Under the pieces are notes generated by a model, which ran no database searches, was not told the DNA's origin, and saw only the letters and a list, made by a program, of their open reading frames with translations. Source: Geomonas diazotrophica (lineage in GTDB: Bacteria > Desulfobacterota > Desulfuromonadia > Geobacterales > Geobacteraceae). Taken from it: a stretch of 64,000 nucleotides of DNA. Position 1 is the first letter of the stretch. The number at the start of each line of letters is the position of its first letter. Made by a program: the position numbers and the translations under genes. The stretch covers positions 462,004 through 526,003 of the forward strand of contig NZ_JAHLMF010000001.1 of NCBI RefSeq assembly GCF_018919385.1, given 5' to 3'. This document shows positions 26,139 to 33,579 of this stretch, piece by piece.

Positions 26139-26327
26139 CTAGAACTCAAAAGAGGCCTTGAAGCGGGATCCATCTTTCACCGCTACAAAGTAACCACCTG
26201 AAGGGCTGCTGACGGTCGGCAGTTCAGGCAGCCACTCCTTCAAGATTTCCTCCTCGGTTTTGGTGCAGTTGTCATCCAAATGGAGTCGGGCTTGGAAGGT
26301 GACCGAGTAGACGCGCGCGCTCTTCAT
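26139..26327 (-). CDS. Small hypothetical phage protein
   Basis: A 62-residue protein, MKSARVYSVTFQARLHLDDN to SRFKASFEF, probably a small beta-rich domain. The ATG lies 2 bp past the end of the capsid gene, so it is translated in the same operon. No family is recognised. Confidence 0.5.
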   Translation of the reverse strand: MKSARVYSVTFQARLHLDDNCTKTEEEILKEWLPELPTVSSPSGGYFVAVKDGSRFKASFEF

Positions 26328-26328
26328 G

Positions 26329-27510
26329 TCAGGCCACCTTCACCCGGGCGAAAGCCTCAGCGAGGACCGGCATGCCGTCTGTCCACGCCTGGAGGATGAC
26401 ACCCGTCTGACCTTCAATGGCATAGAGCTCGTTCAGGATCTTGATCTTCGGCTCAAGGAAATCGGCGATGGCATACCCCTGGGTGAAGTCGCCGAGGCAC
26501 GCGAGGTAGCCGCCGGAGGCAATGGTGTTGGGTGCGTATTCTGACAGGTTGATTGGGCGGCCTAGGAGCAGATCGGGGAGGTTGGGATCATCTGAGGCCT
26601 CGTACAGGTACTGACCTTCAACTGTCTTCAGGGTCGCGACGATCTGCAGGACGGTGCGGTGGACGAACCACTCCATGTTCTGCCAGTACTGGGCCTTTAT
26701 GGAGTATTTGGCTGCGGTTAAGGCATCGAGGATCGTGGGGATCGTGGCGTTGGCGCCCAGCTCCACCGGAACGTCGCGGGTAACCGGGACACCTTTATCG
26801 GACGGGGTAAAAACGCCCAGTGCTTTCTGGTGCCCGTCACCGGTGAGGAAGGCTTTTTCCTCTGCGACTCCCCGCTTATACCCGAGGCGGTCGATGACGA
26901 CGCTTTCGGCAAAACCGGCGGTTGAGCGGAGAAGGGCATCGCTGATCTTAACGCCCTTGGTGAGTTGGTGGGGAGTGAGCAGCCGGCAGCCAGCCTGGAA
27001 TCCTGCATCGTCCTTGATCTTGCCGACCTCAGGCGTCCAGTCAGGGTCATCAAAGTCACTCTCAACGGTTGGTGCTGCGAAGGCGTTGGCCTGAGTGATG
27101 GTGTACTTCTTGGCGAGCTGGCGGACGCGTACCAGGTTCGTGACCACGGCAACCAGTTCGCCGGCCCACTCCTCCGGCATCCACAAGAAGCCACCCTGGG
27201 CGTCGGCACCTGCCATGAGAGACCGCTGCTCCGGCTCGGTCACCCTGGAGCGGCCGTTCACCAGGACACTACGGATTGCGTCGGAGTAGTCCGTGCCGCG
27301 GAAGTGCTCACCTTTGAGGACCCGGCCGGCGCGGATCTCGTTGTCGATCTGCGTTCTGAGGTCGAGGGCCTCAGAAAGCGCCCGGTCCACCTGGACCTGT
27401 TCCAAAAAGTTGAGGCCGCGACGTTGGCGGACGGCCACTTCGGAAAGTCTCCTAGCCTCGACCAACGCACGGCCTCTACGGTGCTGCAGTTCCTTCAGAT
27501 TGATTGCCAT
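26329..27510 (-). CDS. HK97-family major capsid protein
   Basis: A 393-residue protein. The ATG at 27510 has AAGGAG 6 bp upstream. The N-terminal 70 residues are a coiled-coil delta-like region (about 8-70). The HK97 fold core starts near residue 105 (AGADAQGGFLWMPEEWAGEL) and includes LLTPHQLTKGVKISDALLR, FLTGDGHQKALGVF, AQYWQNMEWFVHR and LLLGRPINLSEYAPN. It would build the icosahedral shell. No prohead protease gene is adjacent, though HK97 heads usually need one to remove the delta region, so a helper protease or none is used. Confidence 0.88.
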   Translation of the reverse strand: MAINLKELQHRRGRALVEARRLSEVAVRQRRGLNFLEQVQVDRALSEALDLRTQIDNEIRAGRVLKGEHFRGTDYSDAIRSVLVNGRSRVTEPEQRSLMAGADAQGGFLWMPEEWAGELVAVVTNLVRVRQLAKKYTITQANAFAAPTVESDFDDPDWTPEVGKIKDDAGFQAGCRLLTPHQLTKGVKISDALLRSTAGFAESVVIDRLGYKRGVAEEKAFLTGDGHQKALGVFTPSDKGVPVTRDVPVELGANATIPTILDALTAAKYSIKAQYWQNMEWFVHRTVLQIVATLKTVEGQYLYEASDDPNLPDLLLGRPINLSEYAPNTIASGGYLACLGDFTQGYAIADFLEPKIKILNELYAIEGQTGVILQAWTDGMPVLAEAFARVKVA

Positions 27511-27574
27511 CGTTTCTCCTTCGCTACGCTTCACAGCGTGGCTGGTGAGGCACTGTCTCCCGACGTTCCCCGTG

Positions 27575-27835
27575 TTAGAATTTCGTCTTTTGTCCTTGGG
27601 CCCGTCCCAGGATTTGGTACACCCAGCGTTCGGTCACCCCGCATGCTTTCGCCGCTTCCTTCACGCCTAGCGAGGCGGCTGCCTGTCTTATCGTCTCCTG
27701 CCTCAGAGGGGCGGCACGCGGGATATAGTAGCTTTCCCCGCCGAAGTGGGAACGGACGATTTCCACCACCCGTTCAGCGGTCCCCTGGTCGAACTCCTCA
27801 AGAAGGGCCGTTTGAAGTTCGGTCAGGATGCTCAT
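27575..27835 (-). CDS. Mor-like transcription activator
   Basis: An 86-residue protein: SILTELQTALLEEF, YYIPRAAPLRQETIRQ and a C-terminal HTH KEAAKACGVTERWVYQILGR. This resembles the Mor/C family of phage Mu, which turns on middle and late genes. It stands directly before the capsid gene in the operon, so it is a good candidate for the early-to-late switch. The start overlaps the upstream zinc-ribbon gene by 38 bp. Confidence 0.75.
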   Translation of the reverse strand: MSILTELQTALLEEFDQGTAERVVEIVRSHFGGESYYIPRAAPLRQETIRQAAASLGVKEAAKACGVTERWVYQILGRAQGQKTKF

Positions 27836-28208
27836 TTATACCCCCGGGCGCACTGAACTTTCCATGTGAACAGTTCACTTTTTTCTGTTCTGCTTCCCAC
27901 CTGAGAAGAGCCTGGACCGCGCGGCCCAAAGGGAGCCCGCGGTGGAGCATATAATCGAGGGCATGGCTCTCTTCTCCGCAGTACGGGCAAAGAGTCTTCC
28001 TGGTCTCCGGGTTGTATTCCGTTGGCAGCTTGCACATGATGCACCGGACAACCACACCCTGGCCGAAGCCAAGCACAGTGCGGACATCAACTCTTCTGGC
28101 CTTGTTGGCCTCGTTTCTAGTTACTCTCGGATTTTCTGGTCTCACGTTCTCTCCTCCGCTTCTTGGTTGCGGACAGCCCACATCGCCTTGCCCTTCCCCG
28201 CAGATCAT
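27798..28208 (-). CDS. Zinc-ribbon protein
   Basis: A 136-residue protein with a Cys4 zinc ribbon, CIMCKLPTEYN then CPYCGEE (about residues 56-80). The ATG at 28208 overlaps the stop of the upstream gene (ATGA), which fixes the start. The remainder is disordered at the N-terminus. The function is unknown, probably nucleic-acid binding or regulation of the element. Confidence 0.6.
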   Translation of the reverse strand: MICGEGQGDVGCPQPRSGGENVRPENPRVTRNEANKARRVDVRTVLGFGQGVVVRCIMCKLPTEYNPETRKTLCPYCGEESHALDYMLHRGLPLGRAVQALLRWEAEQKKVNCSHGKFSAPGGINEHPDRTSNGPS

Positions 28209-28456
28209 GCCGTTCCCGGGCCTCGCACCGCTGCCGTTATCAGTTTGTCGTTCTGCTGAATGAGCCGGTCGTTCTTAACTGCCAACTCGTGAGTCACAGC
28301 CAGGGACCCCGCGTAGAGGCTGGAAACCTCCATCAACACGTCCATGAACCCAACTATGATGGTGCGTGCCAGCACAGTATCAATCGCACCTTCGTCAGGA
28401 AGGTCTCCGATTTGTTTGACCAGTTGCAGCATTCTATCGCTCAGGCTTTCGGACAT
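28205..28456 (-). CDS. Small helical hypothetical protein
   Basis: An 83-residue protein with a central helix (AIDTVLARTIIVGFMDVLME) and a C-terminal coiled coil (LAVKNDRLIQQNDKLI). It lies in the early part of the operon, overlapping its neighbours on both sides. No family is recognised. Confidence 0.55.
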   Translation of the reverse strand: MSESLSDRMLQLVKQIGDLPDEGAIDTVLARTIIVGFMDVLMEVSSLYAGSLAVTHELAVKNDRLIQQNDKLITAAVRGPGTA

Positions 28457-28607
28457 GCTTGTTCTCCTTGTCTGGTGTGTAGACCCTTCGCCCGCCGGTC
28501 GCCTCCCGGCGTTTCTGCTTCACGGCCTCGAGGAGGGACGCCATAAAATTTGCGTCCTCTGTTGTCACTGGGCATGGCAGGACCAGATTTGAAACACTCT
28601 TTTCCAT
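28434..28607 (-). CDS. Very small hypothetical protein
   Basis: A 57-residue basic protein, MEKSVSNLVLPCPVTTEDAN, ending in a Lys/Arg-rich tail. The ATG at 28607 lies 8 bp before the end of the helicase gene's coding frame, with GGCGG upstream. Coding status is supported only by tight operon packing. Confidence 0.4.
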   Translation of the reverse strand: MEKSVSNLVLPCPVTTEDANFMASLLEAVKQKRREATGGRRVYTPDKENKHVRKPER

Positions 28608-28614
28608 TCCGCCG

Positions 28615-29871
28615 TTAATCCGCCGTGAGCACACTGTTTTCGAAAATTTGCTGCGTCGTACGGTTGAAGTTCATTTCAATGTCGATCCCTGCTGGTCCCT
28701 GCCTATTCTTTTCAACCGTGAGGACATCGCGCCTCCTTTCGTCCTGCCAGAAGAGCAAAAGCGAGTGTGCTTTCTGAGCGATTTTGAAACAGCCGGCGAG
28801 TTCCGCTTTAGACGGCCGTCCCTTGCTATTCCCTTGTCTATTGAGTTGCGCCATTACCACCATGTGAATTCCTAGGGATTTCGCACAGTCCACCAACTTC
28901 TGGGCATATCTCGCGAGACGTGCCTCTTCTGTTTCTCGGTTGTCACCGGAATGGCTGATTTCTCCGATGTAGTCTATAAAGACCACCTGAACCTTGTGCT
29001 GGATCACAAATTTGCTGATGGTCCCCACCACCTCCTCTATGGTCCGGGGGCTGTTATCGGTCATGAAGATACCAGAGCGGTGGAACGTCTCCCCAAAGCT
29101 GCAAGCCACCTGGTAGTGCTCCCCGCTCTCGATGTCCTTAACCTTGAGGCCAGAGTGAATTGCACAAAGACGGTCGAGGTTCAAGTCCACATCGTTTTCA
29201 TTCGAGATGAACAGCGCCCGGTGGCCAGCGATGATGATGTTGTGAAGGAGGTTAAGGGCCAAAGTTGACTTGCCAAAGCCGGTAGCTGCTGCAATGACGG
29301 TAATCCGCTTAGGTTGCAGGCCCTTCAACAGCCGACCAAGAATGCTGTACCCAATTTCGAGCCCCCGCACCTCAGGCCGCCTCTCGGCACGTGCCTCTTG
29401 AAGTTTCACAACTCTGTTGCAGAGCGAAGCGGAGTCATAAACGGCTTTTGAGGAGCTACTTGTGACAACATCCGCTGCAATATCCGAGAAGTTCCTTGCT
29501 ACTTCTTCAACTGTGAGGGTCCCGAGTTGAGAAAGAACCTGAAGAGCCCGCATTCTCACCATGCGCTTGTTGGCTAAGGCAGAAAGCCGACGGGCTTTAC
29601 CAGGCGCAAGGGATGGGATCACATCAACCATGCACTGCGCTAAGAACGGAACCGGAACGTGCGCAAGTTCTGCAATAGTTGTTAGGTCGAGATGGCCGCG
29701 TGTCTCGTATTGCTCACCGAAGTTCTTAAAGACCGCAGCCAATCTTCCATCAGAGAAGTGATCAGGCGATATGATGCTGCGGATATCCGGGAAGATGTCT
29801 GAGTCAAACAGGAGTGCTCCCATTACCTCCCGCTCTGCTGTTGTATCGACAAACTGGTTTTCTGTGCTCAT
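28615..29871 (-). CDS. Replicative DNA helicase, DnaB type
   Basis: A 418-residue hexameric helicase. The N-terminal domain (TAEREVMGALLFD, about 10-110) is the DnaB_N collar. The RecA-like C-terminal domain has Walker A ATGFGKST at 196-203 and Walker B VVFIDYIGEI near 285, and ends with NRQGPAGIDIEMNF. It would unwind DNA at the element's fork. The start overlaps the replication protein by 4 bp. A resident helicase means the element can probably replicate on its own after excision. Confidence 0.92.
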   Translation of the reverse strand: MSTENQFVDTTAEREVMGALLFDSDIFPDIRSIISPDHFSDGRLAAVFKNFGEQYETRGHLDLTTIAELAHVPVPFLAQCMVDVIPSLAPGKARRLSALANKRMVRMRALQVLSQLGTLTVEEVARNFSDIAADVVTSSSSKAVYDSASLCNRVVKLQEARAERRPEVRGLEIGYSILGRLLKGLQPKRITVIAAATGFGKSTLALNLLHNIIIAGHRALFISNENDVDLNLDRLCAIHSGLKVKDIESGEHYQVACSFGETFHRSGIFMTDNSPRTIEEVVGTISKFVIQHKVQVVFIDYIGEISHSGDNRETEEARLARYAQKLVDCAKSLGIHMVVMAQLNRQGNSKGRPSKAELAGCFKIAQKAHSLLLFWQDERRRDVLTVEKNRQGPAGIDIEMNFNRTTQQIFENSVLTAD

Positions 29872-30584
29872 ATAATGGCCTCCAACTGTGCTTTAGTGGG
29901 GCGGCTATATTCGTCTGTTGCGGGTGCCAAGTATCGGCTGGCAGAATTGCTTTTCCAGGTCCTCACAGCCGCTTTCCAGTCCTTCATCTTATTCCGGCCG
30001 ATCATCCAGCCTTTCGAAGCATAAAAATCGATGAACCTTGCAGGGTCACCGTCAAATTCGACTTCAACCATATATGCACCCACTTCGGCCTCGGTGGGGG
30101 AGACGAAACTTTTCCCCCTAGAGGATTCTTCTTTTCTTTCTTTTCTTTCTTTCTTGTGTCCGACCCGCGTTTCTTCCGCGTTACTATCTCCCGTTACCTC
30201 CGGCAGCGCTTGCGGGTTGTAAGTGGTCCAATTTACAATAGTTATCAACGTGCCCTTTGAGTTACTTTCTACCGTTACCATCTCCCGGTGTTCCAGCCAA
30301 TCCAGCACGCCCTTAATCGTCTTCTTGTTGGGTATGACTTCCCGGCCCCATTCCGTCCATTTCACGCCTTCGGCTATCTGCTGCAAACTGGTAAGCCTTT
30401 GGCCCGGGAGAACCCATATGCCGTATTGGTGGAGGGTCGGGAACAGAAAGGCTTCGTATTGCGCATGTAGCCTCAACCAATACCAGACGCGGTGATAGAT
30501 CGGAGGCATCATCCAAATGTCGGAGTCCAATTCCTTGCGCCATGACTTAATGAAACCGCCTGGGATGCACTCTGGAGGACTCAT
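29868..30584 (-). CDS. Phage replication initiator-like protein (helicase loader role)
   Basis: A 238-residue protein. The N-terminal part (IYHRVWYWLRLHAQYEAF, then LTSLQQIAEGVKWTEWG and TIKGVLDWLEHREMVTVE) looks like a winged-helix DNA-binding domain of the DnaD/lambda O kind. A Lys/Glu/Arg hinge (KKERKERKEE) is encoded by a TTTC-rich tract at 30130-30154. The C-terminus (IDFYASKGWMIGRNKMKDWK) resembles the end of DnaD-like phage proteins. It overlaps the DnaB-type gene, the classic initiator and helicase pair. Confidence 0.8.
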   Translation of the reverse strand: MSPPECIPGGFIKSWRKELDSDIWMMPPIYHRVWYWLRLHAQYEAFLFPTLHQYGIWVLPGQRLTSLQQIAEGVKWTEWGREVIPNKKTIKGVLDWLEHREMVTVESNSKGTLITIVNWTTYNPQALPEVTGDSNAEETRVGHKKERKERKEESSRGKSFVSPTEAEVGAYMVEVEFDGDPARFIDFYASKGWMIGRNKMKDWKAAVRTWKSNSASRYLAPATDEYSRPTKAQLEAII

Positions 30585-30802
30585 CAGATCACCGCCGCGA
30601 TGGCCTCAGCCGTAAAGTGATTTTTTGCATAGGAAATGAACGCCTGACGGCGCCGTTCATGGAGAAATGCAAGGGGGGAGTTTATTTTCCGCAAAATGTC
30701 AGCCTTCCTAGCGGCCTCATTCGCTCCGTTCACTAGAGATCTAGACACACGAAGGGCTTTATAGGGGGTGCCCAAAAGAACCCCTTTAGTTTTTTGATTC
30801 AT
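30584..30802 (-). CDS. Small hypothetical protein
   Basis: A 72-residue protein ending in ISYAKNHFTAEAIAAVI. The stop overlaps the next start by one base. It is an early operon gene without a recognised domain. Confidence 0.5.
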   Translation of the reverse strand: MNQKTKGVLLGTPYKALRVSRSLVNGANEAARKADILRKINSPLAFLHERRRQAFISYAKNHFTAEAIAAVI

Positions 30803-30914
30803 ACCGGCTCCGGCGCGTGTTCTCGCGCAAAGGTAGTCCTCCGAACCTATCCAGGCCCAAAGGGGCCCCCGCGGCTGCGGGACGCTCGTCTCACGACGGG
30901 CAAGTGACAGGCAG

Positions 30915-31127
30915 TTATGCAGCCTCTTTCAGTGCCTTTTCGAGCATACGCCGTCTGCATGATGTGATCTCTGCTTTAAGAACAGGGTGCGCATCAAGGA
31001 AACCATCTTTATCCAGCAAGCTGGCCATATGATCAAGAACATGGACACGCTTCGTCCAGTCCAGGGTCTTGACCAGCTGGGCTACACTATCGATCGCTTC
31101 CTTCATTTCCACAGTTGTCATACTCAT
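30915..31127 (-). CDS. Small helical hypothetical protein
   Basis: A 70-residue helical protein (MSMTTVEMKEAIDSVAQLVK to EKALKEAA). GGGGGGATG precedes it closely, so the ATG two codons on may be used. It lies between the AlpA-like gene and the replication block. No family is recognised. Confidence 0.5.
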   Translation of the reverse strand: MSMTTVEMKEAIDSVAQLVKTLDWTKRVHVLDHMASLLDKDGFLDAHPVLKAEITSCRRRMLEKALKEAA

Positions 31128-31177
31128 CCCCCCCGTAGATTTGCCCCCAAGGGGCGGATTCCCGGCGTGTGGGCCGG

Positions 31178-31381
31178 TCAGTAGGTGCTGGTTGACGTCC
31201 TAACTCGGCTACGCTTGAAAGCTTCGACAGCGTCTACTTCGTAACGGACCCCGGCTTTTGCTCCGTTCCCCATTTTAAGGAAAGGAATACCCCCGCCCGT
31301 GATGCGCATACGACGGAGCCAATGAACCGACATGCCGATCTGTTCGGCCACCTCCTTCTCGTTCAACAACTTGTTACCCAT
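31178..31381 (-). CDS. AlpA/excisionase-like HTH protein near the integrase
   Basis: A 67-residue MerR-type HTH protein: LLNEKEVAEQIGMSVHWLRR then GGGIPFLKMGN and VRYEVDAVEAFKRSRV. AAGGAGG before the ATG at 31381 fixes the start. It is first in the leftward operon and divergent from the repressor, the place of Xis or an AlpA activator in satellites. The paralogue at 20708 shares about 60 percent of residues by eye. Confidence 0.85.
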   Translation of the reverse strand: MGNKLLNEKEVAEQIGMSVHWLRRMRITGGGIPFLKMGNGAKAGVRYEVDAVEAFKRSRVRTSTSTY

Positions 31382-31419
31382 AAGACCTCCTTCCATCGCG
31401 CGGAGATGCGCATAGCACC

Positions 31420-31549
31420 CGAAACTTTCTTCACGGATGTTGCGGCTTCGGAAACTTTCCGTTATATTCATTATGACAACCAATCAATACAAAGACAAAC
31501 TAAACTAAACAAAGATTTTTTGCAAGGATAAATATGGAAACTTTGTCCG
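31420..31549. promoter_or_regulatory. Repressor operator candidates
   Basis: GAAACTTT occurs at 31421, 31451 and 31537. The middle copy is part of a palindrome, CGGAAA-C-TTTCCG (31449-31461). They lie between the divergent AlpA-like and repressor genes, the third overlapping the repressor start. This suits a repressor that controls both promoters and itself. Confidence 0.5.
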
Positions 31550-32130
31550 AATTCCTAAAAAATGAGCAAAATCAGCAGATTGTGCTTGATAAATTAATCG
31601 AGGTGTTCAGAACGAGAGGAGAATGGGGTGCTCATGGCCTTTTCGTGAAGGTTGGAAAGGAGGTCGGTGTTTCACCTGCCTATGTTGGCCAGGTTTTCAA
31701 CAAGAAAAAGCCTCTGACTACCACCTTCGTGCTAAACATGTCTGGATATCTCAGGGTGCCCGCACAGTGGCTGTGTGGGAAAATGCAAGGGGATTATGAA
31801 GAGGCTAAAGCTGCCTTTGAGCGAGGAGTGGCGCTTGGGCCTGAAGAAGTTGAATTGGCGCGACAGAAATCCATTGAGGATAAGTATAGGTCCGACCTTA
31901 TGCAGGCCGTGGAGCGTCGCGTGAGGCTCGTAGACGAAGCACTGGGCGAAGGCGGACTTGAAGGGGCCCTAGGTGGCAGGGCCGCAGTAGAGGAATTCGT
32001 AGAAGAGACGAAGAGAATTTTAGAAGAGCCTGGCTTGACGGCAGAAAAGCGGCTCGAACAGGTGCGAGAGCTGTTAAACCCACTATTTCTTCGTTTGGAG
32101 AAAGCAGTAAAAGATATTCCTCGGAAATAA
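31534..32130 (+). CDS. Phage-type HTH repressor
   Basis: A 198-residue protein. An HTH lies at about 34-70 (GLFVKVGKEVGVSPAYVGQV, FNKKKPLTTTFVLNMSGYLR). The C-terminal half is a long coiled coil (about 85-195) rather than a LexA-type peptidase, so induction would not be by RecA-driven self-cleavage; satellites often respond to a helper protein instead. AAGGATAAAT precedes the ATG. It is convergent with the integrase gene and divergent from the operon. Confidence 0.75.
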   Translation: METLSEFLKNEQNQQIVLDKLIEVFRTRGEWGAHGLFVKVGKEVGVSPAYVGQVFNKKKPLTTTFVLNMSGYLRVPAQWLCGKMQGDYEEAKAAFERGVALGPEEVELARQKSIEDKYRSDLMQAVERRVRLVDEALGEGGLEGALGGRAAVEEFVEETKRILEEPGLTAEKRLEQVRELLNPLFLRLEKAVKDIPRK

Positions 32131-32143
32131 AACAGCCTCGCAG

Positions 32144-33400
32144 CTATCCAACCGCCCTAGTCACCAGCTCGACCACCTTCCCACACACCCCATGAACCAT
32201 TAGCCGCTCAATCTCGTTTGCAATAGCCTGGAGGGGTGCGCGAAGGTCGTCGACGTCGGTGCAATCGTAATGTTTCCCCGTCACGCTCCCGTCTGAGTGG
32301 TTCGTCAGCTTGTCAATGTCCTGCCTGCGAAGCTTCAGCCTCTCCCCAATCGTGGTGAAGGACCGGCGCAAACCATGAACGGTTAGCTTGAGTCCGGTCT
32401 TGTACTGGAGGAGGTCGGCTTTCAGGGCAATGTGCCCCGTTTTGCTCGCATGATTGGCATTCAGGGAAGGGAAAATAAAGGGATTGTCCTCTGGGTTCTC
32501 TGCCCGTCTCCGTTTCAGGATCTCGAGGGACTGCCGCGAGAGAGGGACCTTCAGCGGCTGGTTGCTTTTCGTGTCTGGAAGGACCAGAGTCGTCTCCTCT
32601 AGGTCGACATGCTCCCACCGGAGCCCCGCCGCTTCCCGGTTCCGCAAGCCATGGTATAGACAGAACACGTAACAGTCCTGCGTGATCTCGTTGAAGGACT
32701 TGATGCCCTCCCTGAAGACCTTGAAGTCATTCCCCCTCAAGCAGTCATCCCGACTGGCTGTCTTTGGCCACAAGCCAGCGATACCGATGACGGAGCAGGG
32801 GTTGACCGGCATCGCGGCCGGATACTTCACCTTAGCGTAATTCAAGATGGCCTGCAGCTTGCTGAAGTTGTTCTTCGCCGACATTTTCCCGTGGGCCTTC
32901 TCAACCAGCTTGAAGCGGTCGATGATGACGTCGGCGGGGATCTTACTGACTTCGGTGAGCGGCAAGTCCATCCAGGTAGCAAACTTGACCGGTATCTCCG
33001 ACCGGTACGAATCCTCCGTCCGCGGCTTGAAGTTTTTGTCGGCCAGATGGATCTCTAACATCTTGGCTAGCGTCGGCACGTTGGAAGGGGCAACAGGTTG
33101 CCCAGCCCGGAGCTGCTGCAGAAGCACGCGCGCCTTCCCACGTGCCTCGTCAGGGGTCAACTCGCCGAAGGCCCCTACCTTGGCCTTACGAGTGACGTAT
33201 TTGCCCTTTGCCGGGTCCATTACGTCTGCCTGAACGTAGAACACGCGGGCGCCCTTCTGCTTCACCCCTCCCTTGTCCGGGAAGTCGGCGGACACCCTCA
33301 ACAAGAAACCTCTCAACTCGGTGTCGAAATAATCCACCCTCCCGGATTCCGGTGGGACTATCTGTCTTATCTCTCGCAACGTTAGGTTGATCTTCGGCAT
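32144..33400 (-). CDS. Tyrosine recombinase (integrase) of the element
   Basis: A 418-residue integrase with an N-terminal DUF4102-like arm-binding domain (LREIRQIVPPESGRVDYFDT), a core-binding SAM-like domain (about 110-215) and a catalytic domain. Catalytic residues visible are Arg253 or Arg255 (HGLRNREAAGLRW), His342 and Arg345 (VHGLRRSF), His368 or His377, and Tyr378 in GKHYD. The ATG at 33400 with GAGGGGT is preferred to an upstream one. It lies 189 bp from the attachment core, with the arm motif between. A terminator shields it from the chromosome. Confidence 0.93.
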   Translation of the reverse strand: MPKINLTLREIRQIVPPESGRVDYFDTELRGFLLRVSADFPDKGGVKQKGARVFYVQADVMDPAKGKYVTRKAKVGAFGELTPDEARGKARVLLQQLRAGQPVAPSNVPTLAKMLEIHLADKNFKPRTEDSYRSEIPVKFATWMDLPLTEVSKIPADVIIDRFKLVEKAHGKMSAKNNFSKLQAILNYAKVKYPAAMPVNPCSVIGIAGLWPKTASRDDCLRGNDFKVFREGIKSFNEITQDCYVFCLYHGLRNREAAGLRWEHVDLEETTLVLPDTKSNQPLKVPLSRQSLEILKRRRAENPEDNPFIFPSLNANHASKTGHIALKADLLQYKTGLKLTVHGLRRSFTTIGERLKLRRQDIDKLTNHSDGSVTGKHYDCTDVDDLRAPLQAIANEIERLMVHGVCGKVVELVTRAVG

Positions 33401-33442
33401 AGGCACCCCTCTTTTTCCTACCCACGAGCACAAACCCGCAAC

Positions 33443-33462
33443 GCGGGTAGGACATGGGTAGG
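33443..33462 (+). repeat. End motif copy 3 (arm-type site)
   Basis: GCGGGTAGGACATGGGTAGG lies upstream of the integrase start, in the same orientation as the copies at 16981 and 17692. It is likely an integrase arm site that could also regulate the integrase promoter. Confidence 0.55.
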
Positions 33463-33471
33463 TCGAGAAAT

Positions 33472-33508
33472 AAAAAAACCGCTAAAGCTGTACTAAAGCT
33501 TAGCGGTT
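33472..33508 (-). terminator. Terminator insulating the integrase
   Basis: A 12-bp stem with one bulged A (33477-33489 with 33497-33508) followed on the minus strand by TTTTTTTATTT. It stops transcripts coming from the DUF1847 gene before the integrase. Confidence 0.8.
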
Positions 33509-33534
33509 CATTGGACGCGGAGTCAAGCGTAATT

Positions 33535-33561
33535 TATTGATATTGCTAAAGAATATCAATA
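33535..33561. repeat. Perfect 10-bp inverted repeat near the right junction
   Basis: TATTGATATT (33535-33544) and AATATCAATA (33552-33561) with a 7-base spacer, 29 bp from the attachment core. It could be a binding site for an AlpA/Xis-type protein or a bending protein. Confidence 0.5.
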
Positions 33562-33579
33562 TGTACAAATGTGAGCAAA

